The position numbers and the translations under genes were made by a program. DNA of 64,000 bases from Pelomonas paludis (GTDB lineage: Bacteria; Pseudomonadota; Gammaproteobacteria; Burkholderiales; Burkholderiaceae_C), in contig NZ_JBDPZD010000003.1 in NCBI RefSeq assembly GCF_039872745.1, positions 516,641-580,640 on the forward strand. The letters are read 5' to 3'. The notes below the pieces were generated by a model, which saw nothing but the letters and a program-made list of their open reading frames with translations, had not been told where the DNA came from and ran no database searches. Numbering within the stretch: position 1 is the stretch's first letter; each line of letters opens with the position of its first letter. Below are positions 8,836 to 18,181 of this stretch, in pieces.

Positions 8836-10293
8836 ATGCGTGGAACTCTGTTCAAAGTTTCGGCCTCCGTGTCGCTTGCTGTGCTGACCATGCTGTCCAG
8901 CGCCAGCGCTGCCACGGCGGTATCTCCTGCTGCCAGCCCCCAACTGACGCTGAATGACGGTGCGGGCGCCTACCGCACGGGGCGCCACCCCAACCTGTTT
9001 GTCGAACGCTTGAACAAGACGCCGGCCGAGACCCGCGAGCGCATCGAGCGCGCGTTCCAGCAGTTCTTCCATGGCGACGGCCAGGAGGAGCGCATCTACT
9101 TCGAGACTGGCGCCAACAAGAACGGCCCGCTGGCCTACGTGACCGACTGGGCCAACAACGATGCCCGCAGCGAGGGCATGAGCTACGGGATGATGATTGC
9201 CGTCCAGCTCGACAAGAAGCGCGAGTTCGACGCCCTGTGGAACTGGTCCAAGACCTATATGCAGGTCACCGACCCCAAGAACCCGTCGTACGGCTACTTC
9301 GCGTGGTCGATGAACACCGACGGCACCCCGCGCTCCACCGGCGCTGCGCCGGATGGCGAAGAGTGGTTCGTGATGGCGCTCTACTTCGCCTCCCACCGCT
9401 GGGGCAATGGCAAGGGCATCTACAACTACCAGCAGGAGGCCGACAAGCTCTTGCGCGTGATGCGCCACCGCCCGCTGATGACAGGCGACACGCCCTTCCG
9501 CATCCACCCGGAAGACCCGCCGTTTGAGGAGCCCGCCAACCCCTGGCCCAGCCCCAACAACCGCGCCGAGCAAGCCAAGGCCGCCAAGGAGGGTCGCCCC
9601 TGGCCGGCCTTCCGGCCGCCGCGCCGTTCGTTCACTGTGAGCGTGGGCCCGATGATGGACGAACAGCACGCCATGATCCGTTTCGTGCCGGACACCCGCA
9701 TCCCGGGCACCGACCCGTCCTACCACTTGCCGGCCTTCTACGAGCTGTTTGCCCGCTGGGGCCCGCGTGAGGAGCGTGCCTTCTGGTTGCGCGCCGCCGA
9801 GGCCAGCCGCGAGCTCTTCCACAAAGCGGCGCATCCCGTGACCGGCCTCTCGGCCGACCGCACCGACTTCGACGGCACGCCCATGCCCAACTGGGACCGC
9901 ACCCCCGGCATCTTTGCCTACGACAGCTGGCGCACCGTCAGCAATATCGCCTTCGACTACGCCTGGTTTGGCAAGGACCAGCGCCAGCCCGAGCTGACCG
10001 CGCGCATCCAGAACTTCCTGCATAGCGAAGGCATCCGCAGCTTCACCGACAAGTACACGCTCGATGGCAAGAAGGCCTCGGACCGTCACTCCGTCGGCAT
10101 GCTCGCCGCCGCCGCCGTGGGCAGCCTGGCCGCCCCGCCAAGCGATGTGTCCAAGGCCTTCCTGGAGGCGCTCTGGGACACCCCCATGCCCAGCGGTGAG
10201 CAACGCTACTTTGACGGCATGCTCTACCTGATGAGCCTGATGCACCTGAGCGGCGAATACCGGGTGATCCCGCCGCGCAAGGCGCAGCGCTGA
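8836..10293 (+). CDS. Secreted glycoside hydrolase family 8 enzyme (probable xylanase / oligoxylanase)
   Basis: A 485-residue protein starting at the ATG at 8836, chosen because it gives a clean signal peptide (MRGTLFKVSASVSLAVLTML, cleavage after SASA); an upstream start at 8764 would add 24 polar residues. The GH8 hallmarks are strong: general acid E113 in ARSEGMSYGMM and an Asp in the loop around D173 (GAAPDGEEWF), within an (alpha/alpha)6 barrel. The sequence most resembles the reducing-end xylose-releasing exo-oligoxylanase and endo-xylanase branch, but GH8 also holds cellulases and chitosanases, so the substrate is inferred. Likely periplasmic or secreted. A secreted esterase lies two genes downstream. 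Confidence 0.88.
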   Translation: MRGTLFKVSASVSLAVLTMLSSASAATAVSPAASPQLTLNDGAGAYRTGRHPNLFVERLNKTPAETRERIERAFQQFFHGDGQEERIYFETGANKNGPLAYVTDWANNDARSEGMSYGMMIAVQLDKKREFDALWNWSKTYMQVTDPKNPSYGYFAWSMNTDGTPRSTGAAPDGEEWFVMALYFASHRWGNGKGIYNYQQEADKLLRVMRHRPLMTGDTPFRIHPEDPPFEEPANPWPSPNNRAEQAKAAKEGRPWPAFRPPRRSFTVSVGPMMDEQHAMIRFVPDTRIPGTDPSYHLPAFYELFARWGPREERAFWLRAAEASRELFHKAAHPVTGLSADRTDFDGTPMPNWDRTPGIFAYDSWRTVSNIAFDYAWFGKDQRQPELTARIQNFLHSEGIRSFTDKYTLDGKKASDRHSVGMLAAAAVGSLAAPPSDVSKAFLEALWDTPMPSGEQRYFDGMLYLMSLMHLSGEYRVIPPRKAQR

Positions 10294-10471
10294 GGCCGCT
10301 GGGTTCGTGAGAGGGCAATCGGCGCGCCCGCGCCGAGCCCCACCACCCTTCCGCCAACGCGGCTTTGCGGCCAGATTCCACACCCCGACCCGTCGCCCGT
10401 TTTGATGCAGGCACCGAACCAAACCGCCGCGCCTAGGATGGTTTGATTCGTTTCCGTTGCTGGAGTTGGTG

Positions 10472-11416
10472 ATGGTTGAGCGCGCTTCGTCTGAACACCC
10501 CACCCTGAGCCGTTGGCAGATGCTGCAGGCGCTGGGGGACAGGCTGGAGCAGTTGCTGCTGGCACCCAACAGCACGGTAGACGGCTTTGTGCCGACGCTG
10601 GACAAGCTGACGCGCGAGCTCGACACGCTGATGTTCCAGGACGTGGACCTGGCGGTGTTCGAGGTGGTCCGGATTGGCTCGGACAAGCTCTCGCGCTACG
10701 GGGCCCTGCACTCGCTGCATACCGCCTGCGTGGTGTGGCTCGTCGCCCGCCGAAAGGAGTGGGTGGACGGCAAGCGCCTGACTGCCCTGAAGGCCGCGCT
10801 GACGATGAACATCGCGGTGACGGACCTGCAAACCACGCTGGCCATGCAGACGGGGCCGATGGAAGAGCTGCAGCGCCAGCGCATGCGCAACCACCCGCTC
10901 GACGGCATGCACCTGCTCAAGGGCCTGGGCGTGGACGACCCCGACTGGCTGGACGCCGTGGCCCAGCACCACGAGCAGCCCGACGGGCAGGGCTACCCGC
11001 AGGGCCTGACCAAGCTCACCGAGCTGGCTGACGTGCTGCGGACTTGCGATGTCTTCTGCGCCAAGATGAGCCCACGTGCGGGTAGGCCCGCCATGCTGAG
11101 CCCCTCGGCGGCGGTCTCGATCTTCAGGCAGCAGAGCGCCAACAAGTTTGGCGCCACGGTGGTGACGACGATTGGCGTCTTCCCGCCGGGGGCCTTGGTG
11201 TCACTGGCGACGGGCGAGCAAGCCATCGTCACCGAGCGCACCCGCGACCCGCTGCGGCCCATGGTCGCGCTGCTGACAGGCACCGATGGTGCGCCGCTGG
11301 AGCAGCCAGAGGCGGCCGCCACCGGCAAGGACGCCGGCCGCCCCGTGGCCGGTGCAGCTAAGGATGCGAGCCTGGCGGGGTTGTTCCCGACGACGGACGT
11401 GCTGCGCACGCGTTGA
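10472..11416 (+). CDS. HD-GYP-like protein with degenerate HD dyad
   Basis: A 314-residue protein. The ATG at 10472 has GGAG 6 nt upstream, preferred over the TTG at 10457. The C-terminal half carries the HD-GYP signature HHEQPDGQGYP, the preceding NHP motif and a LADVLRTCDVFCAKM segment matching the usual IADxFDAL region. The segment that should hold the metal-binding HD pair reads ALTMNIAVTDLQ, so the His-Asp dyad is absent. HD-GYP domains hydrolyse cyclic di-GMP through a metal centre; without the dyad, hydrolysis is doubtful and a binding or scaffold role is possible. The N-terminal 100 residues show no domain I recognise. A TAGGAT element lies 33 nt before the start. Confidence 0.8.
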   Translation: MVERASSEHPTLSRWQMLQALGDRLEQLLLAPNSTVDGFVPTLDKLTRELDTLMFQDVDLAVFEVVRIGSDKLSRYGALHSLHTACVVWLVARRKEWVDGKRLTALKAALTMNIAVTDLQTTLAMQTGPMEELQRQRMRNHPLDGMHLLKGLGVDDPDWLDAVAQHHEQPDGQGYPQGLTKLTELADVLRTCDVFCAKMSPRAGRPAMLSPSAAVSIFRQQSANKFGATVVTTIGVFPPGALVSLATGEQAIVTERTRDPLRPMVALLTGTDGAPLEQPEAAATGKDAGRPVAGAAKDASLAGLFPTTDVLRTR

Positions 11417-11440
11417 CGGCGCGCCGCTAGGGCCTAGAGT
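11413..11440 (+). promoter_or_regulatory. Putative sigma-70 promoter of the esterase gene
   Basis: TTGACG (11413-11418), a 16-bp spacer and TAGAGT (11435-11440), 32 nt before the esterase ATG. The -35 element overlaps the stop codon of the preceding gene. Assigned from similarity to the consensus only. Confidence 0.5.
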
Positions 11441-11472
11441 CCCAGCCTTTGCGACAGCAAGGGGCTCGGGCC

Positions 11473-12480
11473 ATGCTTCATCACTTGACCAGGTTTGGGC
11501 AGTGCGCCCGTGGCGTGTTGGCCTGCGGGCTCGTCTTGCTGGGCTGCGCCAGCCCAGCCTCGGCTCAGGCGCCACGCAAGCCCGGCGACTACCCGCTCAC
11601 CGCCGACTCGCTGCCCCAGCCCGGCGTCCCCAAGGGCCGGCTGGAGGGGCCGTTCGAGTTCAAGAGCCGCGCGATCCCCGGGACCGTGCGGCGCTACTGG
11701 GTCTATGTGCCGGCGCAATACACAGGCGCGCAGCCAGCCCATGTGTTGGTCTTTCAGGACGGGCAGCGGGCGACCAACCCGGAGGGTTCGCTGCGCGTGC
11801 CCCAGGTGCTGGAGAACCTGATCCACAAGGGCGAGATCCCCGTCACCATCGGCGTCTTCGTCACGCCAGGCAACAAGAGCGAGGCCTACCCCGACAACCT
11901 CGGCATGCGCAACCCCGACCACCGCGCCGAAGAGTACGACGCGCTGAGCGATCGCTATGCGCGCTTCGTGATTGACGAGCTGCTGCCTGAGGTGGGCCAG
12001 CGCTACAAACTGAGCACTGACCCCACCGAGCGCGCCATCGGCGGCACCAGCAGCGGTGCGATTGCGGCCTTCACCGTGGCCTGGTTGCGGCCGGATGCCT
12101 TCCGCAACGTGATCAGCATGATCGGCAGCTACACCTCCATCGGCTACCGGCCCGCCACGGCCGAAGCGCCAATTCAGCCCATGCAGCCCGGTGGCGACCT
12201 CTACCCGACGCTGATCCGCAAGGGCCCGATCAAGCCGCTGCGCATCTTTTTGCAGGACGGCTCCAACGACCTCGACAACGAGCACGGGAACTGGTTCCTG
12301 GCCAACCAGCAGATGCTGGCGGCGCTGAACTACGCCAACAGCAATGCCGACAAGCTGAAGACCCCCGGGCCGCGCTACGAGGTGCTGCATGTGTGGGGCG
12401 ACGGCGCGCACTCAGACCAGCATGGCGGCATGCTGCTGCCCGACATCCTGCGCTGGCTGTGGCCGGTGCCAAGGCGCTGA
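11473..12480 (+). CDS. Secreted alpha/beta-hydrolase esterase (enterochelin-esterase/CE1-like)
   Basis: A 335-residue protein. The ATG at 11473 begins a signal sequence; LVLLGC could be a lipobox (Cys near residue 27), though cleavage after ASA/QA is also possible. The fold is that of the esterase D / Fes family: nucleophile S193 in GGTSSGAIAAF, acid in DGSNDLDN, and a C-terminal His in WGDGAHSDQHGG. Members include enterochelin esterases, feruloyl and acetylxylan esterases and others. Proximity to a secreted GH8 enzyme suggests polysaccharide ester removal, but that is inference. No siderophore genes are nearby. It ends shortly before the livK-like gene on the same strand. Confidence 0.82.
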   Translation: MLHHLTRFGQCARGVLACGLVLLGCASPASAQAPRKPGDYPLTADSLPQPGVPKGRLEGPFEFKSRAIPGTVRRYWVYVPAQYTGAQPAHVLVFQDGQRATNPEGSLRVPQVLENLIHKGEIPVTIGVFVTPGNKSEAYPDNLGMRNPDHRAEEYDALSDRYARFVIDELLPEVGQRYKLSTDPTERAIGGTSSGAIAAFTVAWLRPDAFRNVISMIGSYTSIGYRPATAEAPIQPMQPGGDLYPTLIRKGPIKPLRIFLQDGSNDLDNEHGNWFLANQQMLAALNYANSNADKLKTPGPRYEVLHVWGDGAHSDQHGGMLLPDILRWLWPVPRR

Positions 12481-12530
12481 TTGGGGTTTTCCGTTGGGTG
12501 GGCGTGAAGCTCGGCGTCAGCGCTAGCGGC

Positions 12531-12536
12531 TAGAGT
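12531..12536 (+). promoter_or_regulatory. Possible -10 element before the ABC transporter operon
   Basis: TAGAGT 29 nt before the ATG of the binding-protein gene, at the same relative position as in front of three other genes here. No convincing -35 partner is visible. Confidence 0.3.
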
Positions 12537-12565
12537 CCGGCCGCATCCCACCCGGAGACCCACCC

Positions 12566-13735
12566 ATGAAGAAAGCCCTGCTGTGCGCCACCTTGGCGCT
12601 TGCCGCCGCCGCGCTGCCGGCCACTGCTGCTGACAAGGTCAAGGTCGGCCTGCTGACCACGCTGTCCGGCCCCGGTGCCGGCCTGGGCGTGGACATCCGC
12701 GACGGCTTTGCGCTCGGGCTCAAGCATGCGGGCGGCAAGTTCGGGCCACTGCCGGTCGAACTGATCACCGCTGACGACCAGCAGAACCCCGAGGTCACCA
12801 AGCAGGCGACCGACCGCTTCATCAAGCGCGACAAGGTCGACCTGATGACCGGCATCGTGTTCTCCAACCTGATGCTGGCCGTGGGGCCCACGGTGTTCGA
12901 GGCCAAGCTGCCCTATGTCTCGGCCAATGCCGGCCCCTCGCAGTACGCGGGCGAGCAGTGCAACCCGTACTTCTTCAACGTGGCCTGGCAGAACGACAAC
13001 CTGCACGAGGCCGTGGGCAAGGTGGTGATGGACAAGGGCTTCAAGAAGTTGGTGCTGCTGGCCCCCAACTACCCGGCAGGCAAGGACGCGATTGCCGGCT
13101 TCAAGCGCTACTACAAGGGCGCGGTTGTGGACGAGATCTACACCAAGCTCGGCCAGCTGGACTACGCGGCTGAGCTGGCCCAGGCCCGCGCCGCCAAGCC
13201 GGATGCGATGTACATCTTCCTGCCCGGGGGCATGGGCATCAACTTCATCAAACAGTTCGTGGGCGCGGGCTTGTCGCGCGACATCACGCTCTTTGGCCCC
13301 GGCTTCTCGGCCGACGAGGACGTGATCAAGGCCGTGGGCGAACCCATGCTCGGCATGTTCAACAGCTCGCACTGGGCGCACGACATGGACAACGCCGCCA
13401 ACAAGAAGTTCGTGGCCGACTTCCTGAAGGACTATGGCCGCCTGCCGTCGCTCTACGCCAGCCAGGGCTATGACGCCGCCCAGCTGATGGCGGCAGCCGT
13501 GCGCGACGTGAAGGGCCAGATCGAGAACAAGGATGCCTTGCTCAAGGCCATCAAGGCCGCCAAGTTCAGCTCGGTGCGCGGGCCCTTCCGCTTCAACAAC
13601 AACCAGTACCCGGTGCAGGACTACTACCTGCGCGTCATCACCAAGAACGCCGAAGGCCGCGTCACCAACCGCACCCTGGGCAAGATCTTCAGCGACCACG
13701 CGGACGCCTACGCGGCGTCCTGCAAGATGAAGTGA
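12566..13735 (+). CDS. ABC transporter periplasmic binding protein, branched-chain amino acid (LivK) type
   Basis: A 389-residue periplasmic type I binding protein. The signal peptide is clear (MKKALLCATLALAAAALPA, cleavage near ATAAD). The mature part starts KVKVGLLTTLSGPGAGLG, the usual ligand-entry region of the LivK/Leu-Ile-Val and aromatic-compound receptors. Family members bind amino acids, amides, short organic acids or aromatic acids; the sequence alone does not fix the ligand. It is the first gene of a five-gene set with two permeases and two ATPases following closely. A glutaryl-CoA dehydrogenase gene lies beyond the operon and might hint at a carboxylic or aromatic substrate, but is separately transcribed. 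Confidence 0.9.
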   Translation: MKKALLCATLALAAAALPATAADKVKVGLLTTLSGPGAGLGVDIRDGFALGLKHAGGKFGPLPVELITADDQQNPEVTKQATDRFIKRDKVDLMTGIVFSNLMLAVGPTVFEAKLPYVSANAGPSQYAGEQCNPYFFNVAWQNDNLHEAVGKVVMDKGFKKLVLLAPNYPAGKDAIAGFKRYYKGAVVDEIYTKLGQLDYAAELAQARAAKPDAMYIFLPGGMGINFIKQFVGAGLSRDITLFGPGFSADEDVIKAVGEPMLGMFNSSHWAHDMDNAANKKFVADFLKDYGRLPSLYASQGYDAAQLMAAAVRDVKGQIENKDALLKAIKAAKFSSVRGPFRFNNNQYPVQDYYLRVITKNAEGRVTNRTLGKIFSDHADAYAASCKMK

Positions 13736-13749
13736 ACCCGTAATTTGCC

Positions 13750-14670
13750 TTGGACTGGATCCTTGTCACCGAACAGCTGCTGAACGGCCTGCAGTTCGGG
13801 CTCATGCTCTTCCTGCTGGCCGCCGGCCTGACGCTGGTGTTCGGCATCATGGACATGATCAACCTGGCCCATGGCTCGCTCTACATGGTGGGGGCCTACC
13901 TGGCGGCGAGTGTGGCGCAGGCGAGTGGCTCCTTCACCGTGGGCGTGTTGGCCTCGCTGGCGGGCACGGCGGTGTTGGGCATGTTGCTTGAAATGAGCCT
14001 GCTGCGGCGGCTCTATGAGCGGGACCACCTCAGCCAGGTGCTGTCCACCTTTGCTCTGATCCTGATGGCCAACGAGGGCGTGCGCATGGTCTGGGGCGAG
14101 CAGCCCTTGATGCTCAACACCCCGGCGGCGCTGTCGGGGCCGGTGGAGCTGCTGCCGGGCCTCTTTTACCCGGCCTACCGGCTGCTGATCATCGGCGTGG
14201 GCTTGGGCGTGGCGCTGCTGCTCTATGGGCTGGTCACGCACACGCGCATCGGCATGTGGGTGCGCGCCGGGGCGTCCAACCGCGCGATGGCCCTGGCCAT
14301 GGGCGTGCCGATCGGGCGGCTCTTCACGGCGGTGTTCGGCTTTGGTGCCTTGCTCTGCGCGTTGGCGGGCAGCCTGCTCGGGCCGCTGTTGGCGGTGCAG
14401 GTGGGCATGGGCGAGAGCATCCTGATCCTGGCCTTTGTGGTGATCGTGATCGGGGGCATCGGCTCCATCCGCGGGGCCTTGGTGGGCGCGCTGCTGGTGG
14501 GCCTGGTGGACACGGCCAGCCGCACGCTGCTGCCAGCGCTCCTGCGCCAGGTGCTGGCACCCGAGACAGCCTCCAGCGTGGGGCCGGCGCTGGCGGGCCT
14601 GCTCACCTATGTGCTGATGGCGGCCGTGCTGTTCTTCAAGCCCCAGGGCCTGTTTCCGGCGCGCGGATGA
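13750..14670 (+). CDS. livH: Branched-chain amino acid-type ABC permease (LivH family)
   Basis: A 306-residue inner-membrane permease with about eight hydrophobic helices. The start is a TTG at 13750, only 14 bp after the binding-protein gene; MDWILVTEQLLNGLQFGLM is the normal N-terminus of this family, so the rare start is accepted despite a weak ribosome binding site. The EAA-type loop and the segment FGIMDMINLAHGSLYMVGAY are characteristic. Its stop overlaps the next start (ATGA), indicating translational coupling with livM. Confidence 0.9.
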   Translation: MDWILVTEQLLNGLQFGLMLFLLAAGLTLVFGIMDMINLAHGSLYMVGAYLAASVAQASGSFTVGVLASLAGTAVLGMLLEMSLLRRLYERDHLSQVLSTFALILMANEGVRMVWGEQPLMLNTPAALSGPVELLPGLFYPAYRLLIIGVGLGVALLLYGLVTHTRIGMWVRAGASNRAMALAMGVPIGRLFTAVFGFGALLCALAGSLLGPLLAVQVGMGESILILAFVVIVIGGIGSIRGALVGALLVGLVDTASRTLLPALLRQVLAPETASSVGPALAGLLTYVLMAAVLFFKPQGLFPARG

Positions 14671-15638
14671 AGCCATCCCAGAGCGCACCGCTGTCGCTGC
14701 ACCACGCGGGCCCGGGCCGCTGGCTCTGGCCGCTACTGCTGGTGGCCGCCGCGCTGCCGTCTGTGCTGGCGGCGTTGGGACTGGAGTTCTACACGGGCGT
14801 GCTCACGCGCGTGCTCATCCTGGCCATGGCCGCCAGCAGCTTGAACCTGGTGCTCGGCTTTGGCGGCCTGGTGTCGTTCGGCCACGCGGCCTTTGTGGGC
14901 CTGGGCGCCTACACGGTGGCGATTGCGGCGGATGCGGGGCTCACGTCGGCTTACGTAGCCTGGCCGCTGGCCGTGGGCGTGAGCAGCCTGGCGGCGGGTC
15001 TGGTGGGCTTTGTCAGCCTGCGCACGCGGGGCGTGTACTTCATCATGATCACGCTGGCCTTTGCCCAGATGTTTTACTTCCTGGCCGTGTCGCTCAAGGC
15101 CTATGGCGGCGATGACGGCCTGCCGCTGGCCGCCCGCTCTCAGCTGGGCCTCGGGCTGGACCTCAAGAGCGACAGCCACCTCTACGCCGTGGCCCTGGTG
15201 CTGCTGGTGGGCGTGCTGGCGGGGCTGCGCGCGCTGCTGAACAGCCGCTTTGGCTGGCTGCTGCAAGGCAGCCGCGAGAACGAGACCCGCATGGCCGCTC
15301 TGGGCAGCCCGGTGGGCCGCGTGCAGTGGGGCGCCTTCGTCATCGCCGGCGGTGTGGCAGGGTTGGCGGGGGCGCTGCTGGCCAATCTCAATGGCCTGGT
15401 GACGCCGCACATGCTGCATTGGTCGCAGTCGGGGCAGCTGATGGTGATGGTCATCCTCGGGGGCACGGGCTCGCTCTGGGGCGGGCTCATCGGCGCGGCC
15501 GTGCTGCTGGGGCTGGAGGAGGGCCTGGCCAGCCTGACCCTGCATGGCCAGATGGCGTTGGGCGCAGTGCTGTTGGGCGTGGTGCTGTGGGCGCCGCAGG
15601 GCATCGCGGCTTGGTTGGGCAAGGTGCGACGTGGCTGA
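14667..15638 (+). CDS. livM: Branched-chain amino acid-type ABC permease (LivM family)
   Basis: A 323-residue inner-membrane permease, partner of LivH. It starts at the ATG overlapping the livH stop. The motif LNLVLGFGGLVSFGHAAFVG and the later LGGTGSLWGGLIGAA are typical of LivM. About ten hydrophobic segments are visible. The last 8 nt overlap the GTG start of the ATPase gene that follows. Confidence 0.92.
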   Translation: MKPSQSAPLSLHHAGPGRWLWPLLLVAAALPSVLAALGLEFYTGVLTRVLILAMAASSLNLVLGFGGLVSFGHAAFVGLGAYTVAIAADAGLTSAYVAWPLAVGVSSLAAGLVGFVSLRTRGVYFIMITLAFAQMFYFLAVSLKAYGGDDGLPLAARSQLGLGLDLKSDSHLYAVALVLLVGVLAGLRALLNSRFGWLLQGSRENETRMAALGSPVGRVQWGAFVIAGGVAGLAGALLANLNGLVTPHMLHWSQSGQLMVMVILGGTGSLWGGLIGAAVLLGLEEGLASLTLHGQMALGAVLLGVVLWAPQGIAAWLGKVRRG

Positions 15639-16385
15639 ACCCCTGCTGCGCGTGGAGAGCCTGGTCAAACGCTTCGGCGCGTTGGCGGCGACCGATAGCG
15701 CCAGCTTCGAGGTGCGCGCCGGGGAGCTGCACGCGCTGATTGGCCCCAATGGCGCGGGCAAGACGACGCTGATCCACCAGATCTCGGGCGCGCTGCGGCC
15801 GGATGCAGGGCGCATCCACTTCGACGGGCAAGACCTGACGGCCCTGCCCATGCCGGCGCGGGTGCGGGCAGGGCTGGTGCGGTCCTACCAGATCACCAGC
15901 GTGTTCCAGCGCTTCAGCGTGCTCGACAACCTGCGCCTGGCCGTGCAGGCGCGGCGGCCGGGCGCGGCTTTTTGGCGTGCTGCGGAAAAGGACACAGCCG
16001 CGCGCGACGAGGCCCTGGCCTTGCTCGAGCGCGTGGGCCTGGCTGAGCGCGCGGCCCAAGCCGCAGGCAGCCTGGCCCATGGCGAGCAGCGCCAGCTCGA
16101 AGTGGGCCTGGCCCTTGCCGCGCGGCCCCGCTTGCTGCTGCTGGACGAGCCGCTGGCGGGCATGGGCCCCGAGGAGTCGGCCCGCATGGTGGCGCTGCTG
16201 CAAACGCTGCGGCGTGAGACGACGCTGCTCTTGGTGGAGCACGACATGGATGCCGTCTTCCGGCTGGCCGACCGCATCACCACCCTGGTGGCGGGCCGCG
16301 TGATCGTGAGCGACACGCCCGAGGCCATCCGCGCCCACCCCGAGGTGCTGCGTGCCTACCTGGGGGATGAACTGGAGGCCCTGCC

Positions 16386-16389
<4 letters not shown>
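15631..16389 (+). CDS. livG: ABC transporter ATPase (LivG family)
   Basis: A 252-residue cytoplasmic ATPase that energises the permease pair. The GTG start at 15631 lies inside the livM end (8-nt overlap). Walker A GPNGAGKTT, the signature in the SLAHGEQRQLEVG segment (normally LSxGxQR), Walker B LLLLDEP and the switch His in LVEHDMD are all present. The C-terminal extension ending in LGDELEALP is typical of LivG. The signature has LAHGEQ, which is common in LivG relatives and not a defect. Confidence 0.92.
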
Positions 16390-17074
<685 letters not shown>

Positions 17075-17093
<19 letters not shown>

Positions 17094-18013
17094 CAGCCGG
17101 CCTTGCGGCGGCCGAGCAAAAGACCGAGCAATAGACCGAGCGCGCCGAGGCCGAACAGTGCGGCCGTAGTGGGCTCAGGCACGGCGGTCATGAAGGTGCC
17201 CGAGGCGCTCGTCATGGTGACGTTGCGCGGCAGGATGAAGCTCAGGTGCACCGAGGCGGCGAAGTCGGTGGACGACCCCAGCGCGCTGAACGTGGTGAAC
17301 GAGGCTTTCATCAGAAAGTCCGGCCGGACGCCCACCATATGCATCCAACCGTGCGCCACGAACTCCCCGTTCACGTCGCCCGTCGTGGTCCAGGGGAGAG
17401 ACTCGAAGGTGATCCGGCTCATGTCGGGGGCCACGATGCTCAGCTTGTCTTGATCGAGAAGGCTCTTGCCCGGGGTGCCATCGAACCGGACGCGGCGCTC
17501 CATCGCCAAACCGCCGCCTTTGCCCTGAAGGCTCAACTGGCCTGCCCAACCCGCATTGAGCTGTGCCGAGATCGAGCCTGTCTGGCGCCAGATCACTTCG
17601 ATGGCGGTGACGGTGTTGGCATCGGCGCCGAGCACGTCGAAGTAAAGATGGTCACTCATGGAGGTGGTCGCGGAAGAGCCTTCGACGCTGGGCGGAACCC
17701 AGCTCGAAGTTGACTTGGTTTCGGCATGCATGGAGGCGGTGGCTAGATCGGCTCGCGCGTATGCCATGCCGTAGGCACTCTCAATCCAGCTCTCGCTGCG
17801 GCTCGGGTGAACACCCGAGGCACCGCCCGCCACGCCCGCACCTTGGCGAAAGACGATGCCATTGGACCCCGTGTGGGAGCGCAATCCGTCTTCAACGCTG
17901 ACCGACGTTGAGCTTGCGGCCCAGACACTCAGGGGCGCAAGCACGGCCGAGGCGGCCAGCGAGCGGACAAGAGACGACAAGCGCTGTGAGAGATTGAACC
18001 GCATGAATTGCAT
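17075..18013 (-). CDS. PEP-CTERM sorting domain protein
   Basis: A 312-residue exported protein. A signal peptide follows the start (two candidate ATGs, 18013 and 18004, nine bases apart; neither has a strong ribosome binding site), with cleavage near SVWA. The middle is Ser/Thr/Gly-rich beta-type sequence with no recognised domain. The C-terminus is the sorting tag: AVPEPTTAALFGLGALG, a long Leu/Gly helix and GRRK. An exosortase elsewhere in the genome should process it. The end converges on and overlaps livF. It shares only the tag with the PEP-CTERM protein at the left edge. Confidence 0.88.
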
Positions 18014-18181
18014 CTTGGAGTTGCTGGGATGGCTACGAGGCTACCCCAGCAAGTCCGCGGCTCCGCCCCCCTAGGTCGTTAGGCGTCGCCGTGCAAACGG
18101 GCAGACTCGCGGGCGGCGGGCTCCAGCCGAGGACTTGCGCACAATGAGGCGAAGGCGCGCGTTGCGCCCAACGGAGTTGTC

